Assembly: GCF_019977355.1 (NCBI RefSeq)
Contig: NZ_AP024655.1
Location: forward strand, 3,596,001-3,660,000
Source: Arthrobacter sp. NicSoilB8
GTDB taxonomy: Bacteria; Actinomycetota; Actinomycetes; Actinomycetales; Micrococcaceae
DNA: 64,000 nt
Direction: 5' to 3'
The stretch's first letter is position 1. Every line of letters starts with the position of its first letter. Positions 9,379-19,134 of the stretch are shown one piece after another. A program made the position numbers and the translations under genes. The notes under the pieces were generated by a model, which saw only the letters and a program-made list of their open reading frames with translations, did not search any database and was not told the origin of the DNA.

Positions 9379-9384
9379 AGCCTA
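9379..9384 (-). promoter_or_regulatory. -10 box of leaderless guaA promoter
   Basis: TAGGCT on the minus strand, 6 nt before the GTG start. The same hexamer occurs in the same place at the ABC exporter, the small membrane protein and glmS. Confidence 0.5.
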
Positions 9385-9519
9385 CTTTGCGCCGCTGCCC
9401 GCCCGCACATTGAGAAGCCGGTGCGGACCCCGAATCAGGCCCGGGGTAAGCGAACTCACATGCCCGACGGCGGCTGCCGGTGTTTCCGGGGTTCCGGGTG
9501 TTTCCCGGCCGTCCCCGGT

Positions 9520-10032
9520 TCAGTAGCGCTGGGGTGCCTGCGGGTTCGCCGCGAGTTCGGCCTCGACCTCGGCGTGGAACTTCTTCTCGACGAAGAAGGA
9601 CAGGAACGGCACGACGCCGCCCAAGGCCATAACCACCAGCTTCGTGAACGGCCAGCGCATGAGGGACCACAGCCGGAAGTTCGAAATCAGGTAGACGACG
9701 TACATCCAGCCGTGCACGATCAGGACGGTGATGGAGAGGTTGACACCGCCGATCACTCCCGGCGGCTCGGCGTCGGCGAATCCCAGGCCGGACGGCTGGC
9801 CGGTCACGGCGTCGGTGCCCCCGGCGAAGAGGTACTGTCCGAAGCCGTACCGGGCGATCAGCTCGGCACACAGCAGGAGCAGCATCGAGCCCGTCAGGTA
9901 GGCCAGCACCTTGTAGAACTTCAGGGCGGACCGGATTTGGGCCTCGGTGCCGCCGAAGCGGCGGCGCTTCTTGCCGGTGCTCCCCGTGCCGTTGGTTGAC
10001 TGCGGCTGGATGGCGGGCTGGGGCTCGATCAT
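9520..10032 (-). CDS. DUF3817 integral membrane protein
   Basis: 170 aa. A basic cytoplasmic N-terminus (GKKRRRFGG) is followed by three hydrophobic segments: VLAYLTGSMLLLLCAELIA (about 40-58), a middle one around SITVLIVHGWMYVVYLIS, and LVVMALGGVVPFLSFFVE near the C-terminus. The pattern HGWMYVVYLISNFRLW is typical of DUF3817. No enzyme function is known. It overlaps the SURF1 stop by 4 nt and is translated from the same message. Confidence 0.88.
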   Translation of the reverse strand: MIEPQPAIQPQSTNGTGSTGKKRRRFGGTEAQIRSALKFYKVLAYLTGSMLLLLCAELIARYGFGQYLFAGGTDAVTGQPSGLGFADAEPPGVIGGVNLSITVLIVHGWMYVVYLISNFRLWSLMRWPFTKLVVMALGGVVPFLSFFVEKKFHAEVEAELAANPQAPQRY

Positions 10033-11000
10033 GATTGCACTCTCGGGTCTGTGGGATGGGCTTCGGGATGGGGATCTGCGGGATGCGCTCCGGCCGTGTG
10101 CTGTTCGGCTGAGGGCTGTTCGGCGGGCTGTAGGGCTGGCTGTGGGGCTGAAGACCGTTGGGCGGCGTAGTGACGCTGCCGGTAATCGGAGGTGCCGGGG
10201 TCCTGGCCGGACTGTTCGTCGTCGAGCGCTTCTTCGAGGTCGCGGCGGTAGTCATCCTTCACGAGCCGCCACCAGATGAACAGGGCAAAGCCCGCGAAGA
10301 CCACCCATTCCACGGAATAGAACAGGTTCAGCCAGTTGACCTGCTGTGCCGGCGGCTGCGGGCCGATCCGGAGGGGCTTGACGGCAGTGCTGGTGGCGGA
10401 GGCCCCGACGTCGGTTCCGCCGGAGAGCTCGGTCCTTGCGGCGACGAAGCCCGGGTAGCTGCTGACGTTCCAGCCGTTGATGAGTTCGGCGACCGAGACG
10501 GCGCTGGCACGGCCGGGTCCTGGGTCGGTTTGCGGCAGCGGGGATTCGGACGGCAACAGCCGTCCGGTCAGTTCGATGGTGCCCGACGGCGGCGCCACGG
10601 CGTCTGCGGGATCGGCGACCCAGCCGCGGGCAACCGGAATCCAGGTCTGCGCCGTGGCTCCCGAGCCTTTCAGGACAGGAGCATCCTTGACGGCGAAGGC
10701 CGAGACGATCCAGTAGCCCTTCGCCCCGTCATTGAGTCGGCCGGGGACGAGGACCTGCTTCTGGGGGTCGTAGCTGCCGGTGGCGGAGACGATCTGATCC
10801 GCCACCGAACCGGGGAAGAATCCGCCGGGTTGCAGGACCGTGGTGAGCTGCCGTGTGTCCTCAGTTGTGGTGGAAACCGGGGCTTCCGCCTGCGTTGAGC
10901 GGCCAAACTGCCACTGGCTCAGCAGCACAAAGACCCCGGAAATGGCGATCGCGAACACGAGTCCTGCGATCCAGCGGGGTTTGAGGGCGGTTTTCAGCAC
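10029..11000 (-). CDS. SURF1 family protein (cytochrome oxidase assembly)
   Basis: 323 aa, SURF1 fold. A first membrane segment at about 10-29 (WIAGLVFAIAISGVFVLLSQW) is followed at once by WQFGR, a hallmark of the family. A large extracytoplasmic domain contains YWIVSAF and RGWVADP. A second membrane segment lies near 225-245 (NLFYSVEWVVFAGFALFIWW). A Pro/His/Gln-rich tail follows. It probably assists haem-copper oxidase assembly. The GTG start at 11000 has TACGGT 6 nt upstream. Confidence 0.92.
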   Translation of the reverse strand: MLKTALKPRWIAGLVFAIAISGVFVLLSQWQFGRSTQAEAPVSTTTEDTRQLTTVLQPGGFFPGSVADQIVSATGSYDPQKQVLVPGRLNDGAKGYWIVSAFAVKDAPVLKGSGATAQTWIPVARGWVADPADAVAPPSGTIELTGRLLPSESPLPQTDPGPGRASAVSVAELINGWNVSSYPGFVAARTELSGGTDVGASATSTAVKPLRIGPQPPAQQVNWLNLFYSVEWVVFAGFALFIWWRLVKDDYRRDLEEALDDEQSGQDPGTSDYRQRHYAAQRSSAPQPALQPAEQPSAEQHTAGAHPADPHPEAHPTDPRVQS

Positions 11001-11006
11001 CTCTTA

Positions 11007-11012
11007 ACCGTA
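11007..11012 (-). promoter_or_regulatory. -10 box of leaderless SURF1 promoter
   Basis: TACGGT on the minus strand, 6 nt before the GTG start at 11000. Confidence 0.4.
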
Positions 11013-11169
11013 CTTCGTCCCTGTGTAGAACAGCGAAACGGGGCTGCCGCCCTCGAGTGGGCGGCCTGGCAGCCGCGCGGCGACGCAGCCGACACGAAAG
11101 ACCCTGCTCCGCCTGCTGCCAGCGCCGCAGCACGAAGCGCCGTCCATTGGCCGGTTCCTCCGTTTCAAG

Positions 11170-11236
11170 AGCAACGCGGAGTCACCTAGCGCCCGTCAAG
11201 GCCGTTGGGATGGGCGGTAGGTGACCCCGCGTTGCT
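11170..11236. repeat. Extragenic palindrome, family copy 1
   Basis: Two 28-bp arms (11170-11197 and 11209-11236, 25 of 28 pairing) around an 11-nt loop. The arm begins AGCAACGCGGAGTCACCTA. The same arm sequence forms a second palindrome at 43276-43344. It lies 16 nt past the end of the PTS gene and could terminate it, but there is no U-tract. The rest of the gap up to 11005 holds only a GC hairpin near 11042-11075. Confidence 0.85.
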
Positions 11237-11252
11237 TGGCCTGCCCCAATCC

Positions 11253-11741
11253 TTAGTGGTCGAAGAACACCAGGCTGGAATTGATGAGTTCGGCGATCAC
11301 TTCGGCGTCGTAGGCCCGGCGCAGGGACTCGCGGAAGGACTCCTTGGACAGCGACCGTGCCAGTGTGGCCAGCACTTCGAGGTGATCGGAGAAGGAACTC
11401 GCCGGGGTGGCGATGAGCAGAATCACGGTGGCCGGCCCGTCCGCGGCACCGAAGTCCAGCGCCCTGCCGTATTTGGTGATGCCGACCGCGATGGAAGTCT
11501 GTGAAACCAGCTCGCTCCGGGCGTGCGGCAGTCCCACCCCGCCGGGCAGGCCGGTGGCGAGCTGGTGTTCCCGGGCGTTGACCTGTTTGAGGAAGCCCTC
11601 GAGATCGGAAATCCGTCCGGCCGCATACATGCGCTCTGCGAGCTGGGACGTGGCATCGAGCTTGTCCGTGGCGTCCATTTCAAGGATCACCATCTCGGGC
11701 GTTGTAAGCTCGGCGTCATACCGGTCCAGTGGTTCCGCCAA
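11253..11741 (-). CDS. PTS EIIA component, fructose/mannitol type
   Basis: 162 aa, a stand-alone EIIA domain of the phosphotransferase system. It would accept a phosphate from HPr on the His of GVGLPHARSEL (about H73) and pass it to a membrane EII. No HPr, EI or permease gene is in this window. The start is uncertain: a TTG at 11741 has AAGGGA about 8 nt upstream and is preferred; a further TTG at 11756 or the ATG at 11693 are alternatives. Nearby glpD suggests carbon metabolism, but a regulatory EIIA-Ntr-like role is also possible. Confidence 0.85.
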   Translation of the reverse strand: MAEPLDRYDAELTTPEMVILEMDATDKLDATSQLAERMYAAGRISDLEGFLKQVNAREHQLATGLPGGVGLPHARSELVSQTSIAVGITKYGRALDFGAADGPATVILLIATPASSFSDHLEVLATLARSLSKESFRESLRRAYDAEVIAELINSSLVFFDH

Positions 11742-11771
11742 GAGATGTCCCTTCAAAGTGGCGTCAGTTCA

Positions 11772-11820
11772 CGCCGGCCGGCAGTCAAATGACTAGCGTT
11801 GTCCGCACTGCCGGCCGGCG
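11772..11820 (-). terminator. Hairpin after glpD, possible terminator
   Basis: Perfect 14-bp inverted repeat (CGCCGGCCGGCAGT and its complement) with a 21-nt loop, 8 nt past the glpD stop. No U-tract, so it is of the U-less actinobacterial type at best. Confidence 0.5.
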
Positions 11821-11827
11821 CTGAGGC

Positions 11828-13579
11828 TCAGCGCAGGGGCACGATATCCTCCACGCCCAACCGTGCGGCGTCGGCGGATTCGTCGTCCGGCTGCTGCTGG
11901 CTCAGGCGCTCGGCATCGACCCGGGCCAGATAGTGCTTGATTTCGCCCTCGCGCTGCGCATCACTCCAGCCGAGAACGTCTCCCATTAGTTTAGCGACTA
12001 CCGGAGCGGCCGAGACACCCCGGTCCCACGCCTCGATCGAAATACGGGTGCGGCGGGTCAGGACGTCCTGGACATGGCGGGCGCCCTCGTGTGTGGCGGC
12101 ATAGACGGCCTCGGCGGCCAGATAGTCGTCCGCGCCCGGCAGCGGCTCGCCCAGTTCCGGGTTGCCGGAGATCAAGGCAAGCACTTCCGGTGCCATGGCG
12201 CCGTAGCGGTTGAGCAGATGCTCGATCCGGGCCACATGGACGCCGGTCTCCTCCGCCATCCTGTTCCGTTTGTTCCAGGCGGCCTTGAAACCGCTGGCCC
12301 CCAGCAGCGGGATGGATTCCGTGCAGCTGGGCGGGACGCGCTCGTCCATGCTGCGCGTTGCCTCGTCCACCGCGTCCTTGGCCATGACCCGGTAGGTGGT
12401 CCATTTCCCGCCGGCCACCACCACGAGGCCCGGTACCGGGTGGGCCACGACGTGTTCCCGGGAGAGCTTGGCGGTGGAATCGCTTTCGCCGGCCAGGAGG
12501 GGGCGCAGTCCAGCGTAGACGCCCTCGACGTCTTCCCGTGTCAGGGGCCGCTTGAGGACCTTGTTGACGTGCTCCAGCAAATAATCGATGTCCTTGCTGG
12601 AGGCGGCCGGGTGGGCCTTGTCGAGGTGCCAGTCGGTGTCCGTCGTCCCGATGATCCAGTGCCTGCCCCAGGGGATGACGAAAAGCACGGATTTCTCGGT
12701 CCGCAGGATCAGGCCCACGGTGGACTGGATCCGGTCCCGGGGCACCACGAGGTGGATGCCTTTTGAGGCGCGCACCTTGAGCTGTCCCCGGTCCGTCACC
12801 ATGGCCTGGGTTTCGTCGGTCCAGACGCCCGTGGCGTTGATGACCTGCTTGGCCCTGATGTTGAAGCTGGAGCCGTCCTCGTGGTTGACCACCTTGGCGC
12901 CGACCACCCGCTCCCCTTCGCGCAGGAAGTCCACCACCGACATCTGGTTCACCGCGTGGGCGCCGTAGTGCGCGGCGGTCCGTACGAGGTTGGCCACGTA
13001 CTTGGCGTCGTCCACCTGGCCGTCGTAGTACCGGATGGACCCCACGAAGGCGTCGTCCTTCAGGCTCGGCGCGGCCCGCAGGGTCCCGCGGCGGGACAGG
13101 TGCTTGTGGAACGGCACGCCGCGGCTGTGTCCGCCGGTGATGGACATGACGTCGTACAGCGCGATCCCGGCGCCGACATACGGACGCTCTAGAACGTGTT
13201 TGGTCAGCGGGTAGAGGAACGGCACCGGACGGGCCAGGTGCGGGGCCAGCACCGACAGGATGAGCCCGCGCTCGTGCAGTGCCTCCTTGACCAAGGCGAA
13301 GTCAAGCATCTCCAGGTAGCGCAGGCCGCCGTGGATGAGCTTGGAGGAACGGGACGACGTGCCGGCTGCCCAGTCGTTGGCCTCGACGATGCCGACGCTT
13401 AGCCCGCGTGTGACGGCGTCCAGGGCCGCGCCGGCTCCGACGATGCCGCCGCCCACGATCAGGATGTCGAGTTCCTTGCCCGGGTCAGCCGTGCCCTTGA
13501 GCAGCGCGATGGAAGCATCGCGCTCTGCAGGGCCAAGGGCACCTCCGGCCACGGCAGAACCGCCGGGAAAACTGTTCAT
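11828..13579 (-). CDS. glpD: Aerobic glycerol-3-phosphate dehydrogenase
   Basis: Oxidises glycerol-3-phosphate to dihydroxyacetone phosphate at the membrane and passes electrons to quinone. 583 aa. The N-terminal FAD Rossmann motif IVGGGIVGAGAALDAVTRG is at about 39-57, followed by EANDWAAGTSSRSSKLIHGG, a strong GlpD signature. The C-terminal GlpO-type helical domain is present (ALISGNPELGEPLPG). GGAGG lies 8 nt before the ATG. No glpF or glpK is adjacent. Confidence 0.96.
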   Translation of the reverse strand: MNSFPGGSAVAGGALGPAERDASIALLKGTADPGKELDILIVGGGIVGAGAALDAVTRGLSVGIVEANDWAAGTSSRSSKLIHGGLRYLEMLDFALVKEALHERGLILSVLAPHLARPVPFLYPLTKHVLERPYVGAGIALYDVMSITGGHSRGVPFHKHLSRRGTLRAAPSLKDDAFVGSIRYYDGQVDDAKYVANLVRTAAHYGAHAVNQMSVVDFLREGERVVGAKVVNHEDGSSFNIRAKQVINATGVWTDETQAMVTDRGQLKVRASKGIHLVVPRDRIQSTVGLILRTEKSVLFVIPWGRHWIIGTTDTDWHLDKAHPAASSKDIDYLLEHVNKVLKRPLTREDVEGVYAGLRPLLAGESDSTAKLSREHVVAHPVPGLVVVAGGKWTTYRVMAKDAVDEATRSMDERVPPSCTESIPLLGASGFKAAWNKRNRMAEETGVHVARIEHLLNRYGAMAPEVLALISGNPELGEPLPGADDYLAAEAVYAATHEGARHVQDVLTRRTRISIEAWDRGVSAAPVVAKLMGDVLGWSDAQREGEIKHYLARVDAERLSQQQPDDESADAARLGVEDIVPLR

Positions 13580-13672
13580 GTCACGCCTCCATCCGGGTCA
13601 AACCTCGTTAGGGCACCAGACTACGTCCAAGTCTTCCGGATGGGCAGGGCCAATCCCCTGCCGGCGTGGGGT

Positions 13673-14809
13673 TCAGTTGCCGGCGTAAGGCGAGACGACG
13701 ACGTCGACGCGCTGGAATTCCTTCAGGTCCGAGTACCCGGTGGTTGCCATCGAACGGCGCAGCGCACCGATCAGGTTCGAGGTGCCGTTGGTGTGGTGGC
13801 CCGGGCCGAAGAGAACCTCTTCGAGCGGACCCACCGTTCCAACGTTGACCCTGTCGCCGCGGGGCAGTTCGAGGTGGTGGGCCTCCTGGCCCCAGTGCCA
13901 GCCCTTGCCGGGGGCTTCCTCGGCCCTGGCCAGGGCGCTGCCCAGCATTACGGCGTCGGCGCCCATGGCGATGGCCTTGACGATGTCGCCCGAGGTTCCC
14001 ATGCCGCCGTCGGCGATCACGTGCACGTAGCGTCCGCCGGATTCGTCCATGTAGTCCCGGCGGGCGGCCGCGACGTCGGAGATGGACGAGGCCATCGGCG
14101 AGTGGATGCCGAGCGCACGGCGGGTGGTGGTGGTCGCTCCCCCGCCGAAGCCGACCAGGACGCCGGCGGCACCGGTGCGCATGAGGTGCAGGGCCGGGGT
14201 GTAGCCGGCCGCTCCGCCGACGATCACGGGGACGTCGAGTTCGTAGATGAACTGCTTGAGGTTCAGCGGCTCGTGGTCCTTGGAGACATGTTCGGCCGAG
14301 ACGGTGGTTCCGCGGATGACAAAGATGTCGACGCCGGCAGCCAGCACGGTCTTGTAGTGTTCCTGCGTGCGCTGCGGGGTCAGCGAGCCGGCCACGGTGA
14401 CGCCGGCGGCGCGGATTTCGGCCAGTCGCGAGGTGATCAGATCGGGCTGGATCGGCGCCTGGTAGAGCTCCTGCATGCGCCGGGTGACGGCCGGGCTGTT
14501 GGTCTCATCCGCGAGGACCGCAATTTCGTCCAGAACGGACTGCGGGTTCTCATACCTGGTCCACAGGCCTTCGAGGTCGAGGACGCCGAGTCCGCCGAGG
14601 CGGCCCAGGGCGATGACGGTTTCCGGCGACATGGCCGAATCCATCGGCGCGGCGATGACCGGCATGTCGAACTTGTAGGCATCGATCTGCCAGGAGACGG
14701 ATACGTCCTTGGGGTCACGTGTGCGTCGGTTGGGGACGATCGCAATGTCATCCAGGGAGTAGGCACGACGCCCACGCTTGCCTTGGCCAATCTCAATCTC
14801 GTAAGTCAC
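13673..14809 (-). CDS. guaB3: GuaB3 family IMP dehydrogenase-related protein
   Basis: 378 aa, a TIM-barrel protein of the IMPDH/GMP reductase superfamily without CBS domains, typical of actinobacteria. The N-terminus (GRRAYSLDDIAIVPNRRTRD) and PVIAAPMDSAMSP match the family. The loop that carries the catalytic Cys in IMPDH reads GFGGGATTTTRRALG here, so the Cys is absent, as known for GuaB3. Its reaction is unproven. The GTG start has TAACCT (14816-14821) 6 nt upstream. guaB proper lies 2.6 kb away. Confidence 0.93.
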   Translation of the reverse strand: MTYEIEIGQGKRGRRAYSLDDIAIVPNRRTRDPKDVSVSWQIDAYKFDMPVIAAPMDSAMSPETVIALGRLGGLGVLDLEGLWTRYENPQSVLDEIAVLADETNSPAVTRRMQELYQAPIQPDLITSRLAEIRAAGVTVAGSLTPQRTQEHYKTVLAAGVDIFVIRGTTVSAEHVSKDHEPLNLKQFIYELDVPVIVGGAAGYTPALHLMRTGAAGVLVGFGGGATTTTRRALGIHSPMASSISDVAAARRDYMDESGGRYVHVIADGGMGTSGDIVKAIAMGADAVMLGSALARAEEAPGKGWHWGQEAHHLELPRGDRVNVGTVGPLEEVLFGPGHHTNGTSNLIGALRRSMATTGYSDLKEFQRVDVVVSPYAGN

Positions 14810-14815
14810 TGCACT

Positions 14816-14821
14816 AGGTTA
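14816..14821 (-). promoter_or_regulatory. -10 box of leaderless guaB3 promoter
   Basis: TAACCT on the minus strand, 6 nt before the GTG start. It faces the divergent -10 at 14873. Confidence 0.45.
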
Positions 14822-14872
14822 TCCCAGGGCGCGGTTTTCCCGGCGACCGTGTCCCGGCAGGCAGCCCCGACG

Positions 14873-14878
14873 TAAAGT
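14873..14878 (+). promoter_or_regulatory. -10 box of leaderless promoter, hypothetical gene
   Basis: TAAAGT lies 6 nt before the ATG at 14885. The divergent region shared with guaB3 is only 75 bp. Confidence 0.45.
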
Positions 14879-14884
14879 GGCCGC

Positions 14885-15505
14885 ATGGGTATGCGGTGGA
14901 TCTTCGACGGGCACATCGCCGGCATCGGCACGGCGTCGGGCCTGCGTGCCGTGGTGGGCCTGTGGCAGGAGTCCCCGTTCGGCCCGTTCGCCGATGCCAT
15001 GGTGGAACTGCCCTCGGGCCGGCGCATCCTGCTGGCCCCGACCGCGGAGGTGGCGGACTTCATTGCCGCGGTTTATACCTTCGATGAGTCGCGCGTCGGC
15101 AACGTCGCCGCCCGGCATACCGGCGGAGCGCTGACTCTCGACGCCGGGCACCTGCGGCTCCGGGCCGCGCTCGGCGCGCGGACGGCACTCGGCACGGCAG
15201 CGCGGCTCATCCCCCGGCCGCTGGCCGTGCACCCGAGGTGGCTGCGCGCCGTGAACCCGTTCGCTGCCCTTCTCAGCCCGGGGGTCCGCACCGCCGGCAC
15301 CGCCGGTGGCGGACGGCGCGAATACTACGGCGTCACCGATCTCCACCGCATCGATGCTGCCACGGTCAGCTGGGACGGGGTCGACGCCGGGCCGCTGGCG
15401 GACGTCCGGCCCGCCGTCGGCTTCGGCTTCAGCAGCGTCCCGCCCCGACCCGGGATCGTCCGCGTGCGCACCACCGTGGAGGGCGATCCCGTCACTCGCC
15501 GCTGA
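14885..15505 (+). CDS. Uncharacterised protein
   Basis: 206 aa with no family I can name. The N-terminus (MRWIFDGHIAGIGTASGLRAV) and the middle (RRILLAPTAEVADFIAAVYTF) are soluble and well structured in composition, with no membrane segment or signal peptide. The C-terminus has RREYYGVTDLHRIDAATVSWDG. A leaderless promoter supports the start and the codon use matches its neighbours. Its last 14 nt overlap the end of the convergent ABC exporter gene. Confidence 0.7.
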   Translation: MGMRWIFDGHIAGIGTASGLRAVVGLWQESPFGPFADAMVELPSGRRILLAPTAEVADFIAAVYTFDESRVGNVAARHTGGALTLDAGHLRLRAALGARTALGTAARLIPRPLAVHPRWLRAVNPFAALLSPGVRTAGTAGGGRREYYGVTDLHRIDAATVSWDGVDAGPLADVRPAVGFGFSSVPPRPGIVRVRTTVEGDPVTRR

Positions 15506-17339
15506 TTTCCGCATCCGGGACGCTCAGCTGGGATTCGAACATCCGGAAATACCGGCCCCGCAGCGCCACGAGCTCCCGGTGCGTGCCCTGTTCAACGATC
15601 CTGCCGTCCTCGAGCATGTACACGATGTCCGCCTTCTCGATCGTGGCAAGCCTGTGGCTGATGGCGATGATGGTGCTGCTGCGGTCGGCGAAGAGCCTCG
15701 TGAAGATCCGGTGCTCGGCCAGCGCGTCAATGGCCGACGTCGGCTCGTCCATCACCATGAACGAGGCGTTGCGGTAGAAGTTCCGCGCCATCGCCAGGCG
15801 CTGCCACTGACCGCCGGACAGGCCGGAACCCTTTCGCCCGCGCGGATCCTCCATCCAGTTGCTGACGTGGTTATCCAGGCCGTTCGGCAGTTTGTTAATG
15901 AATTCGAGGGCCTCGGCAGCCTCGGCGGAGCGGCGGATCCGGCCGTCATCGCGGGGCGAGTCGACGTCGCCGAAGAAGATGTTCTCCGCCGCGGTGGCGA
16001 ACTCGTATTTGAGGAACTCCTGGCTGAGCACCGCCAGGTGCCGGTGCCAGGATTTCACGTCGACGGCGGCGAGGTCGACGCCGTCGAGCAGTACCTGTCC
16101 CGAATCGGGCCGGTACAGCCCGGCCAGGATGCGGATCAGGGTGGACTTGCCGGCGCCGTTCTCCCCCACGATGGCGATGTGCTGGCCTTGCCGGATGGTC
16201 AGCGAAATGCCGCGGATCACTTCCAGTTCGCTGCCGGTGTAGGTGAAGCGGATGTCCCGCAGTTCCACGGTCTTCGGCGCCTGCGGCAGGGGCGGGGCGT
16301 GGACGGAATGGACGGGCAGCGCCATGAACAGTTCGTAGTCCTTGAGGTTTGCCAGGTCCTCGTCGATCGAGCTGAGCGAGGAGACCAGGTTGTTGGCCGT
16401 GGACAACGCACGGCTCACGATCTGCTGGACGTAGAGGAACTGCCCCACGGGCTGGGCCCGGGCAATGATCTGGCCGACCACCCAGATCAGCGAGACCACC
16501 TCGGCGCCGTACTGCAAGGCATCGGCCGCAAGTTGTTTGGGGATGTAGCGTTTCTGGAAGTCCAGCCGCCGCTTTTCGTCGGCATCCCGGAGCCGGGAGC
16601 GCAGCTCCATCAGGTAGCCGACGATCCCGTAGAGCCGCATCTCGGCGATGTGCTGCGGGCGCAGGAGGTTGGTTTCGATCATCCTGCGCTGCCGGCGCGA
16701 ATCCACCTGGGTGTTCCAGTGCGCGATCTGTTCCCGGGAGAGCTTGAACTGCAGGTAGACGCTGGGGACGATTGCGATCAGCACGATCACGGCGATCCAC
16801 CAGCTGACCAGCAGCAGCGCGCCGATGGCCAGGATCACGGAGACGAGCTGGGTGAAGATCGCCGCGATCCTGTCCAGAACCCGTGCATAGGAATCGGAGA
16901 AGCGCTTGGCGCGGTCGTACAGGTCCACCGTCTCTTTGTCGTCGTAGCGCCAGAAGTCCAGGGTCAGGAAGCGCTCGTACATGAGGTCCCCGACGATCGC
17001 GCCGACCCGGAAGCTCATGAGCTGCTGGATGTAGCGGTCCACGCTGCTGAACGATCCCCAGAACAGTCCGAGTGCCGCGGTGATGACGACGTAGACGACG
17101 GCCTGGCTTCCGGCGGCCGCGTCGCCGGCATAGGCGGCGGCAAGCGCCGTGGTGGTCAGGGCGGCAAAATACGTCGTGACCAGCGGCAGGAGCGCCGAGA
17201 TCAGGGAGCCGAGGACTTTCATCACGACGGCGGCGGGCGAGGCCCGGAAGCTTACCCGCAGCACCTGTGCCACGGCGCGGGCGTAGGGCTTCAGCGCGAG
17301 CTTGCGCCTTGGCTCGCGTGCGGGCAGGAGTTCGGACAT
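15492..17339 (-). CDS. ABC exporter, fused permease and ATPase
   Basis: 615 aa half-transporter that would dimerise. A six-helix membrane domain occupies about 20-340 (for example WWIAVIVLIAIVPSVYLQF). The nucleotide-binding domain has Walker A IVGENGAGKSTLIRILAGL (about 395), signature GLSGGQWQRLAMAR (about 513) and Walker B FMVMDEPTSAID (about 530), then the H-loop AISHRLATI. The substrate cannot be told. ATG 17339 has TAGGCT (17346-17351) 6 nt upstream, so it is leaderless. Confidence 0.92.
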   Translation of the reverse strand: MSELLPAREPRRKLALKPYARAVAQVLRVSFRASPAAVVMKVLGSLISALLPLVTTYFAALTTTALAAAYAGDAAAGSQAVVYVVITAALGLFWGSFSSVDRYIQQLMSFRVGAIVGDLMYERFLTLDFWRYDDKETVDLYDRAKRFSDSYARVLDRIAAIFTQLVSVILAIGALLLVSWWIAVIVLIAIVPSVYLQFKLSREQIAHWNTQVDSRRQRRMIETNLLRPQHIAEMRLYGIVGYLMELRSRLRDADEKRRLDFQKRYIPKQLAADALQYGAEVVSLIWVVGQIIARAQPVGQFLYVQQIVSRALSTANNLVSSLSSIDEDLANLKDYELFMALPVHSVHAPPLPQAPKTVELRDIRFTYTGSELEVIRGISLTIRQGQHIAIVGENGAGKSTLIRILAGLYRPDSGQVLLDGVDLAAVDVKSWHRHLAVLSQEFLKYEFATAAENIFFGDVDSPRDDGRIRRSAEAAEALEFINKLPNGLDNHVSNWMEDPRGRKGSGLSGGQWQRLAMARNFYRNASFMVMDEPTSAIDALAEHRIFTRLFADRSSTIIAISHRLATIEKADIVYMLEDGRIVEQGTHRELVALRGRYFRMFESQLSVPDAEISGE

Positions 17340-17345
17340 GTCTCC

Positions 17346-17351
17346 AGCCTA
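17346..17351 (-). promoter_or_regulatory. -10 box of leaderless ABC-exporter promoter
   Basis: TAGGCT on the minus strand, 6 nt before the ATG at 17339. Confidence 0.5.
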
Positions 17352-17377
17352 GGACACGCCCCCGGCGCAACTGACTC

Positions 17378-17419
17378 GCAGCAGGGGCCGTTGTGAGCGC
17401 TCAAAACGGCCCCTGCTGC
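17378..17419 (-). terminator. 42-bp near-perfect palindrome after guaB
   Basis: Two abutting 21-bp arms (GCAGCAGGGGCCGTT...) with one mismatch, 22 nt past the guaB stop. Probably a terminator hairpin for guaB; the downstream flank is not U-rich. Confidence 0.7.
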
Positions 17420-17441
17420 TAGCTAGTTGGGTGTGGCGGAC

Positions 17442-18974
<1,533 letters not shown>

Positions 18975-19134
18975 TTACGGGGTTCACGGGTAGGGGTTGC
19001 AACAGATGACCAGCCAGTCATTACGGGTCTGGTCTGTGCAGAAGGGTTAATAAATAGTAGAACCTTGGCGGCGATAGCCATATTCCGGGGCAGTAATGTG
19101 CGGCGTCAATGTGAGCCGGCCCATACCGACAGGC

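Noticed and set aside
7744..9999. 751-aa plus-strand ORF
   Set aside because: Antisense to guaA and the DUF3817 gene; no domain.
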